This document shows positions 24,814-32,543 of a stretch of 64,000 nucleotides of DNA, piece by piece (the stretch's first letter is position 1; each line of letters starts with the position of its first letter). The stretch is from assembly GCF_001905735.1 (NCBI RefSeq), contig NZ_LISW01000009.1, forward strand, positions 369,263 through 433,262. The letters are read 5' to 3'. The notes below the pieces were generated by a model that was not told where the DNA came from, made no database searches, and saw only the letters and a list, made by a program, of their open reading frames with translations. Origin of the DNA: Streptomyces sp. CB01249. Lineage in GTDB: Bacteria > Actinomycetota > Actinomycetes > Streptomycetales > Streptomycetaceae. Made by a program: the position numbers and the translations under genes.

Positions 24814-26238
24814 TTACTGGTTCGCCAGAACCTGGTTGACCTGCTGCTCGGCGGTGGAGAGCAGCTTGTCGACGTCGGCGTTCTTGTTGGTCAGGACACC
24901 GGACATGGCGTTGTCGAGGATCTTGTAGATCTCCTGGGCCTTCGGCGGCTCGGCCTTGCCGGGGACGGGGTTGTCCATGAACGCCTTGAAGTTCTCGACG
25001 GGCATCGTCGCGTTCTGGGCGCGTGCGGCGTCGTCCGTGGTCTTGCTCTCGCCGAGGAAGAAGTTCGGCTGGGGCAGGCCCACGGGGAGCTTGTCGGCCT
25101 TGGTGCGGGCCCAGTCGAACTGGCCCTTGCCGGGGGTGAGGTTCTTGAAGTTCAGCCAGGCGATGGCGGCCTTGATCTGGTCGGGCGAGCTGCCCTTCTT
25201 GATCAGGTAGTTGTTGCCGCCGAAGAGCGTGCCCTTGCCGCCGGGGATGGGGCCGAGGCCGAAGGTCTCGTACTGGGCACCGAGCTGCTGCACCATGTAC
25301 GCGATGTCGTCGGGGGCGGCGAGGAACATGCCCAGCTTGTCGCTGGCGATCTGCTTCTGGAGGTCGCCCCACTTGAGCAGCTGGGTCTTGCCCATGCTGT
25401 CGTCCTCCCAGCGCATGTCGTGCAGCTGCTGGAGGACCTGCTTGCCGGTCTCGTTGTTGAAGGCGGCCTTCTTGCCGGAGGCGTCGACCACCTCTCCGCC
25501 GAGGCCGAATTGCGTCGCGGCGAAGTGCCAGCCGCCGTTGTTGCCGGCGCTGTACTCGCCGTAGCCGGAGATGCCCTTGCCGAGGCCCGCGATCTTCTTG
25601 GCGGCGGCGCGCACCTCGTCCCAGGTGGCGGGCGGGGTGTTCGGGTCGAGACCGGCCTGCTTGAACAGCTTCCGGTTGATCATCAGGCCCATGGTGTAGT
25701 TGCTGGTCGGCAGGCCGTAGAGCTTGCCGTCCTTGCGGGCCACGTCGACCACCTGCGGCTGGATGTCCTTCAGCGCGGGCACGGTCTTGTCGTTGACGTA
25801 CGCGGAGATGTCCTCGGCGCCGTCGTTGTCCAGGACCTGCTGGAGGTCGCTGAAGTAGGCGTAGAAGACGTCGGGCTGGGACTTGCCCTTCAGCATGGCG
25901 GTGAACCGCGGCGGCTCGTTGCACTGGCCCGGGGTGGACTTGCCGTTGATCGTGACGTTCGGGTACTTCTCGTTGAACGTCTTGATGTCCTCCTTCCACT
26001 CCCGCAGCTCCGCGGCCTTGGCGGCCGGCGGCATGCAGTCGATGGAGATCGTCACCTTGGTCTTCGGGTCCAGCGGAGCCGAGGGGTCGGACGAACCCTT
26101 GGACGAACTGCTCGAGTCGTCGTCCTTGCTGCTGCTCGTGCCGCAGGACGCGAGCGAGGTCAGGGCAAGTGCGGTGACAAGGGCAGCCGCGGAGGCACGG
26201 CTGATACGGCGTGTGCGGCGCAACCCAGCACTTCTCAT
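24814..26238 (-). CDS. Sugar-binding lipoprotein of an ABC transporter (MalE/AglE-type)
   Basis: 474 residues from ATG 26238, with AAGGGGA seven bases upstream. A basic signal sequence ends in the lipobox LASC-G, followed by a Ser/Asp-rich tether of about 30 residues. The body is a family 1 solute-binding protein: KVTISIDCMPPAAKAAELREW, FNEKYPNV, LYGLPTSNYTMGLMINRKLF, NNYLIKKGSSPDQ. It lies immediately downstream of the secreted GH87 enzyme gene on the same strand and first in the transport operon. Alpha-glucan oligosaccharide is the inferred cargo. Promoter and a palindromic candidate operator lie at 26239-26360. Confidence 0.9.
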   Translation of the reverse strand: MRSAGLRRTRRISRASAAALVTALALTSLASCGTSSSKDDDSSSSSKGSSDPSAPLDPKTKVTISIDCMPPAAKAAELREWKEDIKTFNEKYPNVTINGKSTPGQCNEPPRFTAMLKGKSQPDVFYAYFSDLQQVLDNDGAEDISAYVNDKTVPALKDIQPQVVDVARKDGKLYGLPTSNYTMGLMINRKLFKQAGLDPNTPPATWDEVRAAAKKIAGLGKGISGYGEYSAGNNGGWHFAATQFGLGGEVVDASGKKAAFNNETGKQVLQQLHDMRWEDDSMGKTQLLKWGDLQKQIASDKLGMFLAAPDDIAYMVQQLGAQYETFGLGPIPGGKGTLFGGNNYLIKKGSSPDQIKAAIAWLNFKNLTPGKGQFDWARTKADKLPVGLPQPNFFLGESKTTDDAARAQNATMPVENFKAFMDNPVPGKAEPPKAQEIYKILDNAMSGVLTNKNADVDKLLSTAEQQVNQVLANQ

Positions 26239-26341
26239 CGATGGTCCCCTTCGGGCATGAGCGTGGATGGCCCTCGGCCGACTGACTGCCGGGGCGAGGC
26301 ACACTCAACCAGCGTCGACATGTGAACGCAATATCTCGCGC

Positions 26342-26356
26342 AGTTTTCGTAAAAGT
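26342..26356 (-). promoter_or_regulatory. Palindromic candidate operator upstream of the transport operon
   Basis: AGTTTTCGTAAAAGT is an imperfect dyad (TTTT/AAAA arms around CGT), unusually AT-rich for this DNA, about 105 bases upstream of the binding-protein start. Sugar operons of this kind are commonly controlled by LacI- or ROK-type repressors, but no regulator gene is nearby. Confidence 0.35.
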
Positions 26357-26405
26357 TTGACAGCCATGAGTACGCCGCATGCGGAACACGGCGTGAGCGC
26401 AGCAC

Positions 26406-26437
26406 GGGGCGCCGCCCGGCGAACCGGACGGCGCCCC
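26406..26437 (-). terminator. Hairpin terminator of the GH87 gene
   Basis: GGGGCGCCG (26406-26414) pairs with CGGCGCCCC (26429-26437); flanking GCAC and GTGC extend the stem after a one-base bulge. It begins 16 bases beyond the GH87 stop, separating that gene from the transport operon. Confidence 0.6.
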
Positions 26438-26452
26438 TGTGTGCGGTGGTTG

Positions 26453-29400
26453 CTACGGGTTGATGTTGATCTTCATGGTGGACGTCGTGTTCTTCACGTC
26501 CTGGGCGTTGTCGCTGAACCTGAGCCCGTTGAAGGTGACCTCACCGACGGCGGGTCCCTGGCCGGCCTCGGGCATCTCGTTGGCCCACAGTCCGAACCCG
26601 GACTTGGCGTCGAAGGCGTCCCCGCTCTTGTGGGCGCCGGAGATGGAGATGTCGGTCAGGATGGTGTCCTTGATGGGGAACTGCGGCTGGCCTCCCACGT
26701 AGTTGGTCTGGAACATGATGCCGCTGTACGTCGGGTCGACGATGTCGACGTGGTTGATCCGGATGCCCTGGAAGACCTTGGAGGCGGAGAACAGCCAGAT
26801 GCCGGGGAAGGTCTGCGTGCCCCAGAAATGGCCGCCGGAGCGGATCACGGAGACGTTCTCGACCGTCGTCGGGCCGGTCCCGAAGCCGTTCATCGGGTAG
26901 CCGAAGTCGAGCGAGCTGACGGTGATCCCCGAGTACACCAGGGTGTCCGCGATGCGGATGTTCCGGAAGGTGTTGTCGTAGCCGCCGTAGACGGCCACAC
27001 CGGCCGCGCGCCAGGTCAGGAGCGAGGTGAGGTTCTCGTAGACGTTGTTCTTCATGTCCGCGCCGCCGGAGTCGATCGCCGAGAACAGCGCGAAGCTGTC
27101 GTCACCGGTGGCCCGCGACTCGTTGTTGACGACGTGGTTGTCCGTCGAGCCGTTGGTCATGTTGATGCCGTCGGCGAACGTGTCGCGGATGCGGGAGTTC
27201 TTGATGGTGATGTTGTCGGTGTTGGCGCCCCAGTAGAGGCACACCGTGTGCTCGTTCCAGATGTTGTCGATGACCATGTCCGACACGTTGGAGAAGTCGA
27301 ACACCTTGCCCGGTCCGTCGATGCGCGAGGTGTAGTTCCCGAAGTACGCGAAGTTCGCGAACGTCGAGCCCTTGGCGCTCGCCTCGGCCCGGAAGCCGAT
27401 GTCGGTGTTCTCCTGTGTCGAGGGCGCGTGGAACCTGGTGTACCAGGGCCCCGCACCGATCACCTTGACGGCCTTGCCGTAGACCTGGAACTTGCTGGCG
27501 GTCTCGTAGTCGCCCGCGGGCAGGTAGACACCCACCAGCTTGCCCGTGGTGTCCATCCGCACCTTGTCCAGGGCGTTCTGGACGTCCTGGTGGGTGAAGC
27601 CGGCCGGAACGGCGTAGGCGGCCGGGTCCGGGTTGGCCATCTGGGTGGCCTGCTCCAGGCTGACGAAGTCGATCGCGTAGGTGCTGGTGTTCGCCGCGTC
27701 CTTCTGGAGCCGGATCTTGCTGCCTGCCGGGACGGTCTTGCCCAGCATCACGTTGGCCTCGTCGTAGATGTGCCGGGGTGAACCGGAGCCCGGGGAGTTG
27801 CCGGGGCCGGTCTCGGCGCCGTACAGCCAGGCGTACTTCGAGGTGAGGTCGATCGCCTTGAGGAAGGTGCCGTCCACGTAGATGTTGAGCTTGGAGTCGA
27901 TGCCTCCGCCGCCCGCCGAGTCCGGGATGGAGTAGCGGGTCACCAGGGTGTTCGTGTCGCCCCGGGTGGTGAACTCGACGTAGTTGCCGGTGCTGTTCAG
28001 CGTGACCGCCTTGCGGCCCGACGCCTCGCCCGCGACGTCGCCGACGGTCCTGTTCGGCCCGACGACCTTCGCGCCGCCGCCGATGACACCGTCCTCCGCC
28101 TCGTAGGTGTCGTACGGCATGTTGGCGCCGCGCCCGACGAAGAGGGAGCTGCTGACGGTGTTGTTCTCGCGCTTGACCGGAAGTTCCTCGGCGTCGTCCG
28201 CGACGACCGTCTTCACGGTGTACGAGCCGTTGACCGCCGCCCAGGAGCCCAGGTTCACCGGGGAGCTGGTGGCGCCCGCGGCGATCGAGCCGTTGTAGCT
28301 GCCGGTGAGGGTCTTCACCGTGGCGCCCTTGGCGTCGAGCAGGGTCACGGTGACGGCGTGACCGCCCGAGGCCGAGGCGACCGTGCCCTGGTTCCGGATG
28401 GCGACGGAGAAGGCGACGTTGTCGCCCTGGGCCGGGGCGGACGGCGAGGTGGTGACCGCGGGCACCAGGTCGGAGCTGGCGACCGGCTTCACGACCAGGC
28501 CGGAGGCGCTGGTGTAGGTGTTGTCGGTCTCGTTCTGCTCGATGATCTGGTTGTCCGGGTCGACGACCGCGCTCAGCGTGTACGTGCCCGCGCCGCGCGC
28601 CCCGATGTCCGCGCTGACCTGCGAGGAGGCACCCGCGGCGAGCGCGCCCACGTTCGCGGTGGCGACCTTGGTGTCACCGAGCCGGAATTCGAGCTTGCCG
28701 GCCGGGGCGGCGACGGCGCCGGTGTTGCGCACCGTCGCGGTGAGCGTGACCGGGTCCGACTCGACGGGCGCGGCCGGGCTCACGGTGATGCCGCTGACCT
28801 GGAGGTTCGGGTTGGGGGCCGGGGCGCCCAGCACCTGGAACTCCGCGACCTGCCCGGCGGGCGCGCCGGTGTTGGAGGTGAACTTCAGCTGGACGTCGGC
28901 GACCCGGGCGTCGACCGGGATCGTCACCGTGTTGGCGCTGCCCGGGCTGAACGCGTAGTCCTTGGCGGCGACCAGGCTGGTGAAGGACGAGGCGCTCTGC
29001 TCACGGCCGAGGACCTGGATGTTCTGGGTCCTGGCCCCCCAGCTGCTGTCCGGGTTGAGCTTCACGACGACGCTCTGGGTGTCGGCGTTGGCGCCCAGCT
29101 TCACCGTGAGGGTGTTGGGGTAGCTACCGCCCGCGCCCTCCCAGTAGGTGGAGAGCTGGTTGTCGTTGGCGTTCTCCGCGACGAAGGTGTGCACCACGGA
29201 GGAGGCGGTGATGGGCTTGCCGACGGCGAGGTTGGAGGCCGCGCCGGTGGAGCCGTTGCGGGTGACGGTGTTGCTGTCGCCGGAGACGTTGCCCGCCGCG
29301 TCCTTGGCCCGTACGACGTACGACACGGTGGTGCCGGCGGACTGGGTGTCGGTGTAGGTGGTGACATCGCCGGCCACGGTCTTGCGCAGCACGTTGTTGG

Positions 29401-30727
29401 CGTAGATGTCGTACCCGGTGACGCCCTTGTTGTCGGTGGACGCCGTCCAGGTCAGCTTGATCTGCCCGGAGCTGGGCTCGGTGAAGCTCAGGTTGGACGG
29501 TGCGGTGGGCGCCTGGGTGTCACCGGAGTCCCCCTTGCGGGTGACGGTGTTGCTGTTGCCCGAGACGTTGCCCGCAGCGTCCTTGGCCCGTACGTAGTAC
29601 GAGACGGTGGAGCTCGCCGGGCGGGTGTCGGTGTACGTGGTGACGTCACCGGCGACGCTGGTCAGCAGGGTGTTGTCGGCGTAGATGTCGTACCCGGTGA
29701 CGGCGGTGTCGTCCGTAGACGGCTTCCAGGTCAGCTTGATCTGCCCGGTGGCCGGTTCGGTGTACGCCAGCTGCGTCGGGGCGCTCGGCGCCTGGATGTC
29801 CCCGGTCTCGGGTCCGTAGACCTCCAGCTCGGAGACCTGGGCGCCGGGCTGGACGCTGTTGGCGGTGACCAGGACGCGGACGTAGCGGGTGGTGGTGGCG
29901 TCGAAGGTGATCGTCGCCGTCTCGGAGCCGGGGCTGAAAGTGTACGCCTTCGCCTGGGTCAGGTCCGTGAAGTCGGAGCCGTTGGCGCTGCCCTGGATCT
30001 TCAGCGTCTGACTGCGGGTCTCCCAGCCGTCGGGCAGCCGCAACACCACGCGGTCGACGCGCACCGAGGAGCCCAGGTCGGCCTGGAGCCACTGCGGGAA
30101 CTCGTTGTTGCGGCTCTCCCAGTAGCTGGCCCGGTTGCCGTCGTTGGCGTTGGCGGCGATGTACGTCTGGGTGTTGCTGCTCGCCGTGAGCGGGCGCCCG
30201 GTGGCGAGGTTCACCGAGGACTCCGCGGCCGCCCGGACCTCGAGTTCGGCGAGCTGGCCGTTGTCGGACGCGGTGTTCGCGGTGATGTCGGCCCGGACGA
30301 AGCGGGTCCGGGCCGCCGGGAAGCTGATGGTGACCTTGTTGGAGCTGCCCGGTGCGAAGGAGTAGGAGGCCGAGGTCTTCAGCGTGGAGAAGCTGGTGCC
30401 GTCGACGCTGCCCTGGAGGGAGAGCGTCTGGCGGCGGGCCGACCAGTCGGCGGGGAGCTTCAGGGTGACCTGGTCGATGCGGGTGACCTTGCCCAGGTCG
30501 CTCTGCACCCACTGGGGCAGGGACTTGCCGGACCCCTCCCAGTAGGTGGACTGCTGTCCGTCGGCGATGTTCCCGGCGGACTTCCCGCTGCTCGCGGCGG
30601 CGCGTTGGCCGGCGGCGATGTTCGGGCCGCCGGCGGCCGAGGCGTTCAGCGCCGGCCAGGCGACCATCATCAGGCTGGTGGAGACGGTCGCGGAAAGAAT
30701 CCGCCATCTCCAGCGTCGCGTTCTCAT
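26453..30727 (-). CDS. Secreted multidomain GH87 alpha-1,3-glucanase (mycodextranase family)
   Basis: 1424 residues from ATG 30727 (GGGGA upstream). Order: signal peptide (1-32, ASA cleavage), two discoidin/F5-8C domains (about 33-165 and 170-305), two Fn3 domains (about 310-490), a third discoidin domain (about 500-640), two CARDB domains (about 650-870), a CBM6/35-like EAEDG domain (about 880-1035), and a C-terminal right-handed beta-helix. In the helix, ADGIN and RATGDDS put Asp1186, Asp1209 and Asp1210 at offsets 0/23/24, the spacing I recall for the catalytic aspartates of bacterial GH87 alpha-1,3-glucanase. GH87 enzymes cut alpha-1,3- or mixed alpha-1,3/1,4-glucan, as in fungal walls. 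The following sugar transporter and alpha-glucosidase fit this substrate. A mycodextranase specificity remains possible. Confidence 0.87.
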   Translation of the reverse strand: MRTRRWRWRILSATVSTSLMMVAWPALNASAAGGPNIAAGQRAAASSGKSAGNIADGQQSTYWEGSGKSLPQWVQSDLGKVTRIDQVTLKLPADWSARRQTLSLQGSVDGTSFSTLKTSASYSFAPGSSNKVTISFPAARTRFVRADITANTASDNGQLAELEVRAAAESSVNLATGRPLTASSNTQTYIAANANDGNRASYWESRNNEFPQWLQADLGSSVRVDRVVLRLPDGWETRSQTLKIQGSANGSDFTDLTQAKAYTFSPGSETATITFDATTTRYVRVLVTANSVQPGAQVSELEVYGPETGDIQAPSAPTQLAYTEPATGQIKLTWKPSTDDTAVTGYDIYADNTLLTSVAGDVTTYTDTRPASSTVSYYVRAKDAAGNVSGNSNTVTRKGDSGDTQAPTAPSNLSFTEPSSGQIKLTWTASTDNKGVTGYDIYANNVLRKTVAGDVTTYTDTQSAGTTVSYVVRAKDAAGNVSGDSNTVTRNGSTGAASNLAVGKPITASSVVHTFVAENANDNQLSTYWEGAGGSYPNTLTVKLGANADTQSVVVKLNPDSSWGARTQNIQVLGREQSASSFTSLVAAKDYAFSPGSANTVTIPVDARVADVQLKFTSNTGAPAGQVAEFQVLGAPAPNPNLQVSGITVSPAAPVESDPVTLTATVRNTGAVAAPAGKLEFRLGDTKVATANVGALAAGASSQVSADIGARGAGTYTLSAVVDPDNQIIEQNETDNTYTSASGLVVKPVASSDLVPAVTTSPSAPAQGDNVAFSVAIRNQGTVASASGGHAVTVTLLDAKGATVKTLTGSYNGSIAAGATSSPVNLGSWAAVNGSYTVKTVVADDAEELPVKRENNTVSSSLFVGRGANMPYDTYEAEDGVIGGGAKVVGPNRTVGDVAGEASGRKAVTLNSTGNYVEFTTRGDTNTLVTRYSIPDSAGGGGIDSKLNIYVDGTFLKAIDLTSKYAWLYGAETGPGNSPGSGSPRHIYDEANVMLGKTVPAGSKIRLQKDAANTSTYAIDFVSLEQATQMANPDPAAYAVPAGFTHQDVQNALDKVRMDTTGKLVGVYLPAGDYETASKFQVYGKAVKVIGAGPWYTRFHAPSTQENTDIGFRAEASAKGSTFANFAYFGNYTSRIDGPGKVFDFSNVSDMVIDNIWNEHTVCLYWGANTDNITIKNSRIRDTFADGINMTNGSTDNHVVNNESRATGDDSFALFSAIDSGGADMKNNVYENLTSLLTWRAAGVAVYGGYDNTFRNIRIADTLVYSGITVSSLDFGYPMNGFGTGPTTVENVSVIRSGGHFWGTQTFPGIWLFSASKVFQGIRINHVDIVDPTYSGIMFQTNYVGGQPQFPIKDTILTDISISGAHKSGDAFDAKSGFGLWANEMPEAGQGPAVGEVTFNGLRFSDNAQDVKNTTSTMKININP

Positions 30728-31063
30728 CTGTCCCCGATCTGCTGCCTCGGCGCAGGGGGCCGAGGCGCGGCTCAGTCTGCGACCCCGCCGGTACATGAAT
30801 TTCTGCACTGACGGGATGACCTTTTGCGTTTTGCGGTCAGAGAGTTGCAGAGAATTGACGCGGAGTCCACCACTCCGGCAGAAGTAGGTAACGCTTTAGG
30901 TGCTGCCCATAGAGGCCAACTGGCCCGACAAGAAGGGCATTTGCTAGCAGTCCCGCCCAGGCGCCCGGACGCCGCCGAGCTCGCAAGGAATTTGCGTGAA
31001 TATGCAAGCCGGTGAAAGGTGCCAGCTCGGAGGGGGTCGCCGCGGGACACCCCGCACGACGAA
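30728..31063 (-). promoter_or_regulatory. Long, relatively AT-rich promoter region of the GH87 gene
   Basis: About 340 bases without a convincing gene. Reading toward GH87 it holds operator-like palindromes at 30982-31007, repeated GCAAAA/CGCAAAA words near 30822-30836, and a hairpin (30745-30751 with 30759-30765) in the probable leader. Third-position and overall GC drop here compared with its surroundings, as expected for an extended control region. No promoter boxes can be assigned with confidence. Confidence 0.5.
30982..31007. promoter_or_regulatory. Two overlapping palindromes, candidate operator of the GH87 gene
   Basis: CGCAA-GGAAT-TTGCG (30982-30996) is a perfect inverted repeat, and TTGC-GTGAATAT-GCAA (30992-31007) is a second one sharing the TTGCG arm. 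Nested TTGC/GCAA dyads are typical of repressor sites; the binding protein is unknown. Confidence 0.4.
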
Positions 31064-31093
31064 GGGCGGGGTCCGCCGCCGCGGACCCCGCCC
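31064..31093 (-). terminator. Hairpin terminator after the GNAT gene
   Basis: A perfect 13-base-pair stem (31064-31076 with 31081-31093), loop CGCC, sits 33 bases past the stop of the minus-strand GNAT gene at 31126. Confidence 0.72.
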
Positions 31094-31125
31094 TCGCTCG
31101 CTCCCCGTTTCTCAGCCCGGGTGGC

Positions 31126-31605
31126 TCACCCGCCGGGCGCCCACCGGTACCGCACGTCCGGCTCGTTCTCCTCGTTGCGGCTCCCGTCGTCGAAGGCGAC
31201 CGGGGTGAAGCCGTGGTGCTCGTAGAAGGACCGGGCCGCGGTGTTGCGCTGGAAGGTGTACAGCGCGAGCCCTCCGGGGCTGGCCTCCTTGGCCGCCGCC
31301 AGCAGGAGCGAGCCGATGCCCCGGCGGCGCAGGCCGGGGTCGAGGTAGAGGTGTTCCAGCTCGGAGCCGTCCAGCGAGAGGAAGCCGGCGATCCGGGCCT
31401 GCCCGCCCTCATGGATCTCGGCCACCCGGACATCGGTGCCCGGCAGCACCACATGGGTCACCCAGGCCAGCGTCGCCTGGTCGCTGTGCACCCGCGCCAG
31501 ATACGGCATGGCGGCGGCGCGGGAGGCGAGGAAGAGCCGGGTCAGGGGCCCGGCGTCGTCCGCCCGGGCCTCCCGGAGCACGGCGGGGCGGCTGTCCAAC
31601 GGCAT
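31126..31605 (-). CDS. GNAT family N-acetyltransferase
   Basis: 159 residues from ATG 31605, which has AGGAGA eight bases upstream; the longer upstream frame is not protein-like. GNAT motif A is LEHLYLDPGLRRRGIGSLLLAAA, and motif B is FQRNTAARSFYEHHGFTPV. Cytoplasmic, substrate unknown. It is divergent from the phosphopantetheinyl transferase gene (about 157 bases between starts) and closes on a strong terminator. Confidence 0.85.
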   Translation of the reverse strand: MPLDSRPAVLREARADDAGPLTRLFLASRAAAMPYLARVHSDQATLAWVTHVVLPGTDVRVAEIHEGGQARIAGFLSLDGSELEHLYLDPGLRRRGIGSLLLAAAKEASPGGLALYTFQRNTAARSFYEHHGFTPVAFDDGSRNEENEPDVRYRWAPGG

Positions 31606-31762
31606 GCGCGATCTCCTGTCCGAGTGGCCGCCACCCTGGGCGCGGGGCACACGGTGATCGAACATACGTCGGACGCGTTCCGGATCTCCATAGGATAAGA
31701 GGGCCCCTGCCCCACCGGTGCCCGCCCGGGGCGCCCGACCCCGCCGAGGAAACGACGTAACG

Positions 31763-32497
31763 GTGTACCAGCCCCATGTGTTCACGCTGACCGAGGACGG
31801 CTACCGGGGGCCCGCGCCCTCCTGGAGCACCGGCGTCCCCTCCCTGTGGCTGGTGGACACGGACCGCGCGGCCGAGGCCGCCCTGCTGCTGGCACCGAAG
31901 ATCCTCGACGCCTCGGAGCTCGCCCGGGTGGAGAAGCTGGCCTTCCCCGCGGACCGGGCGTGCTACACCGCCGCCCACCTGGCCCTGCGCCTGCTGCTCG
32001 GGGCGCGCCAGGGCGTCGCTCCGGAGGCCGTACGGCTGACGCGGGAGCGCTGCCCGTCCTGCGACGGCCCGCACGGCCGGCCCGCGACGGGCGGCGGCAC
32101 GCACTTCTCGCTCTCGCACACCCGCGGCGTCGCGCTGCTGGCGTTCGCGGGCGCCCCGGTCGGGGTGGACGTGGAGCGCGTCCCGGAGGCGCGGGTGGTC
32201 CAGGAGGTCTCCGCGCAGCTGCACCCCGCCGAGGCGGCCGAGCTGGCCGAGCTGCCGCCGGAGGAGCGGCCCACCGCCTTCGCCCGGGTGTGGACCCGCA
32301 AGGAGGCGTACCTCAAGGGCGAGGGCACCGGCCTGGCGGGCGGACTGGCCCGCGAGCACGTCGGCACCGGCCCGCGCCCGGTCGGCCCGCCGGGCTGGGA
32401 CGTCACCGATGTCGCCGTCCCCGGCGGGTACGCGGCGGCGGTGGCCGTGCGAGCGGCGGGGCGGCCGCCCGCCGAGGGCGACGACCGGCGAAAATGA
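31763..32497 (+). CDS. 4'-phosphopantetheinyl transferase (Sfp type)
   Basis: About 244 residues. The two Sfp-type signatures are present: GVDVERV (Mg-binding Asp and Glu) and FARVWTRKEAYLKGEGTGL (WxxKEA). FSLSHTRGVALLAFA before them is also typical. It transfers phosphopantetheine from CoA to carrier-protein serines, so it can activate secondary-metabolite ACP and PCP domains. The GTG at 31763 is preferred because GAGGA lies upstream, although spaced 12 bases; GTG 31718 is an alternative start. It is followed after 46 bases by phosphoglucomutase. A carrier-protein partner could be the ACP at 14229-14468. Confidence 0.87.
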   Translation: MYQPHVFTLTEDGYRGPAPSWSTGVPSLWLVDTDRAAEAALLLAPKILDASELARVEKLAFPADRACYTAAHLALRLLLGARQGVAPEAVRLTRERCPSCDGPHGRPATGGGTHFSLSHTRGVALLAFAGAPVGVDVERVPEARVVQEVSAQLHPAEAAELAELPPEERPTAFARVWTRKEAYLKGEGTGLAGGLAREHVGTGPRPVGPPGWDVTDVAVPGGYAAAVAVRAAGRPPAEGDDRRK

Positions 32498-32543
32498 CCG
32501 CACGGGCACATCGCACCGACCGACCGATACGGAGGAGTGGCAG

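Noticed and set aside
26267..30811. Long open frames on the plus strand across the GH87 gene
   Set aside because: They are antisense shadows caused by high GC3. They are Val/Gly/Arg/Asp-rich without domains, while the minus-strand frame has a clear modular protein.
30824..31015. 63-codon plus-strand frame in the GH87 promoter region
   Set aside because: It has a superficially protein-like sequence but TTG start, no RBS, low third-position GC and a TTA codon. It sits over operator-like palindromes, so control DNA is the better reading.
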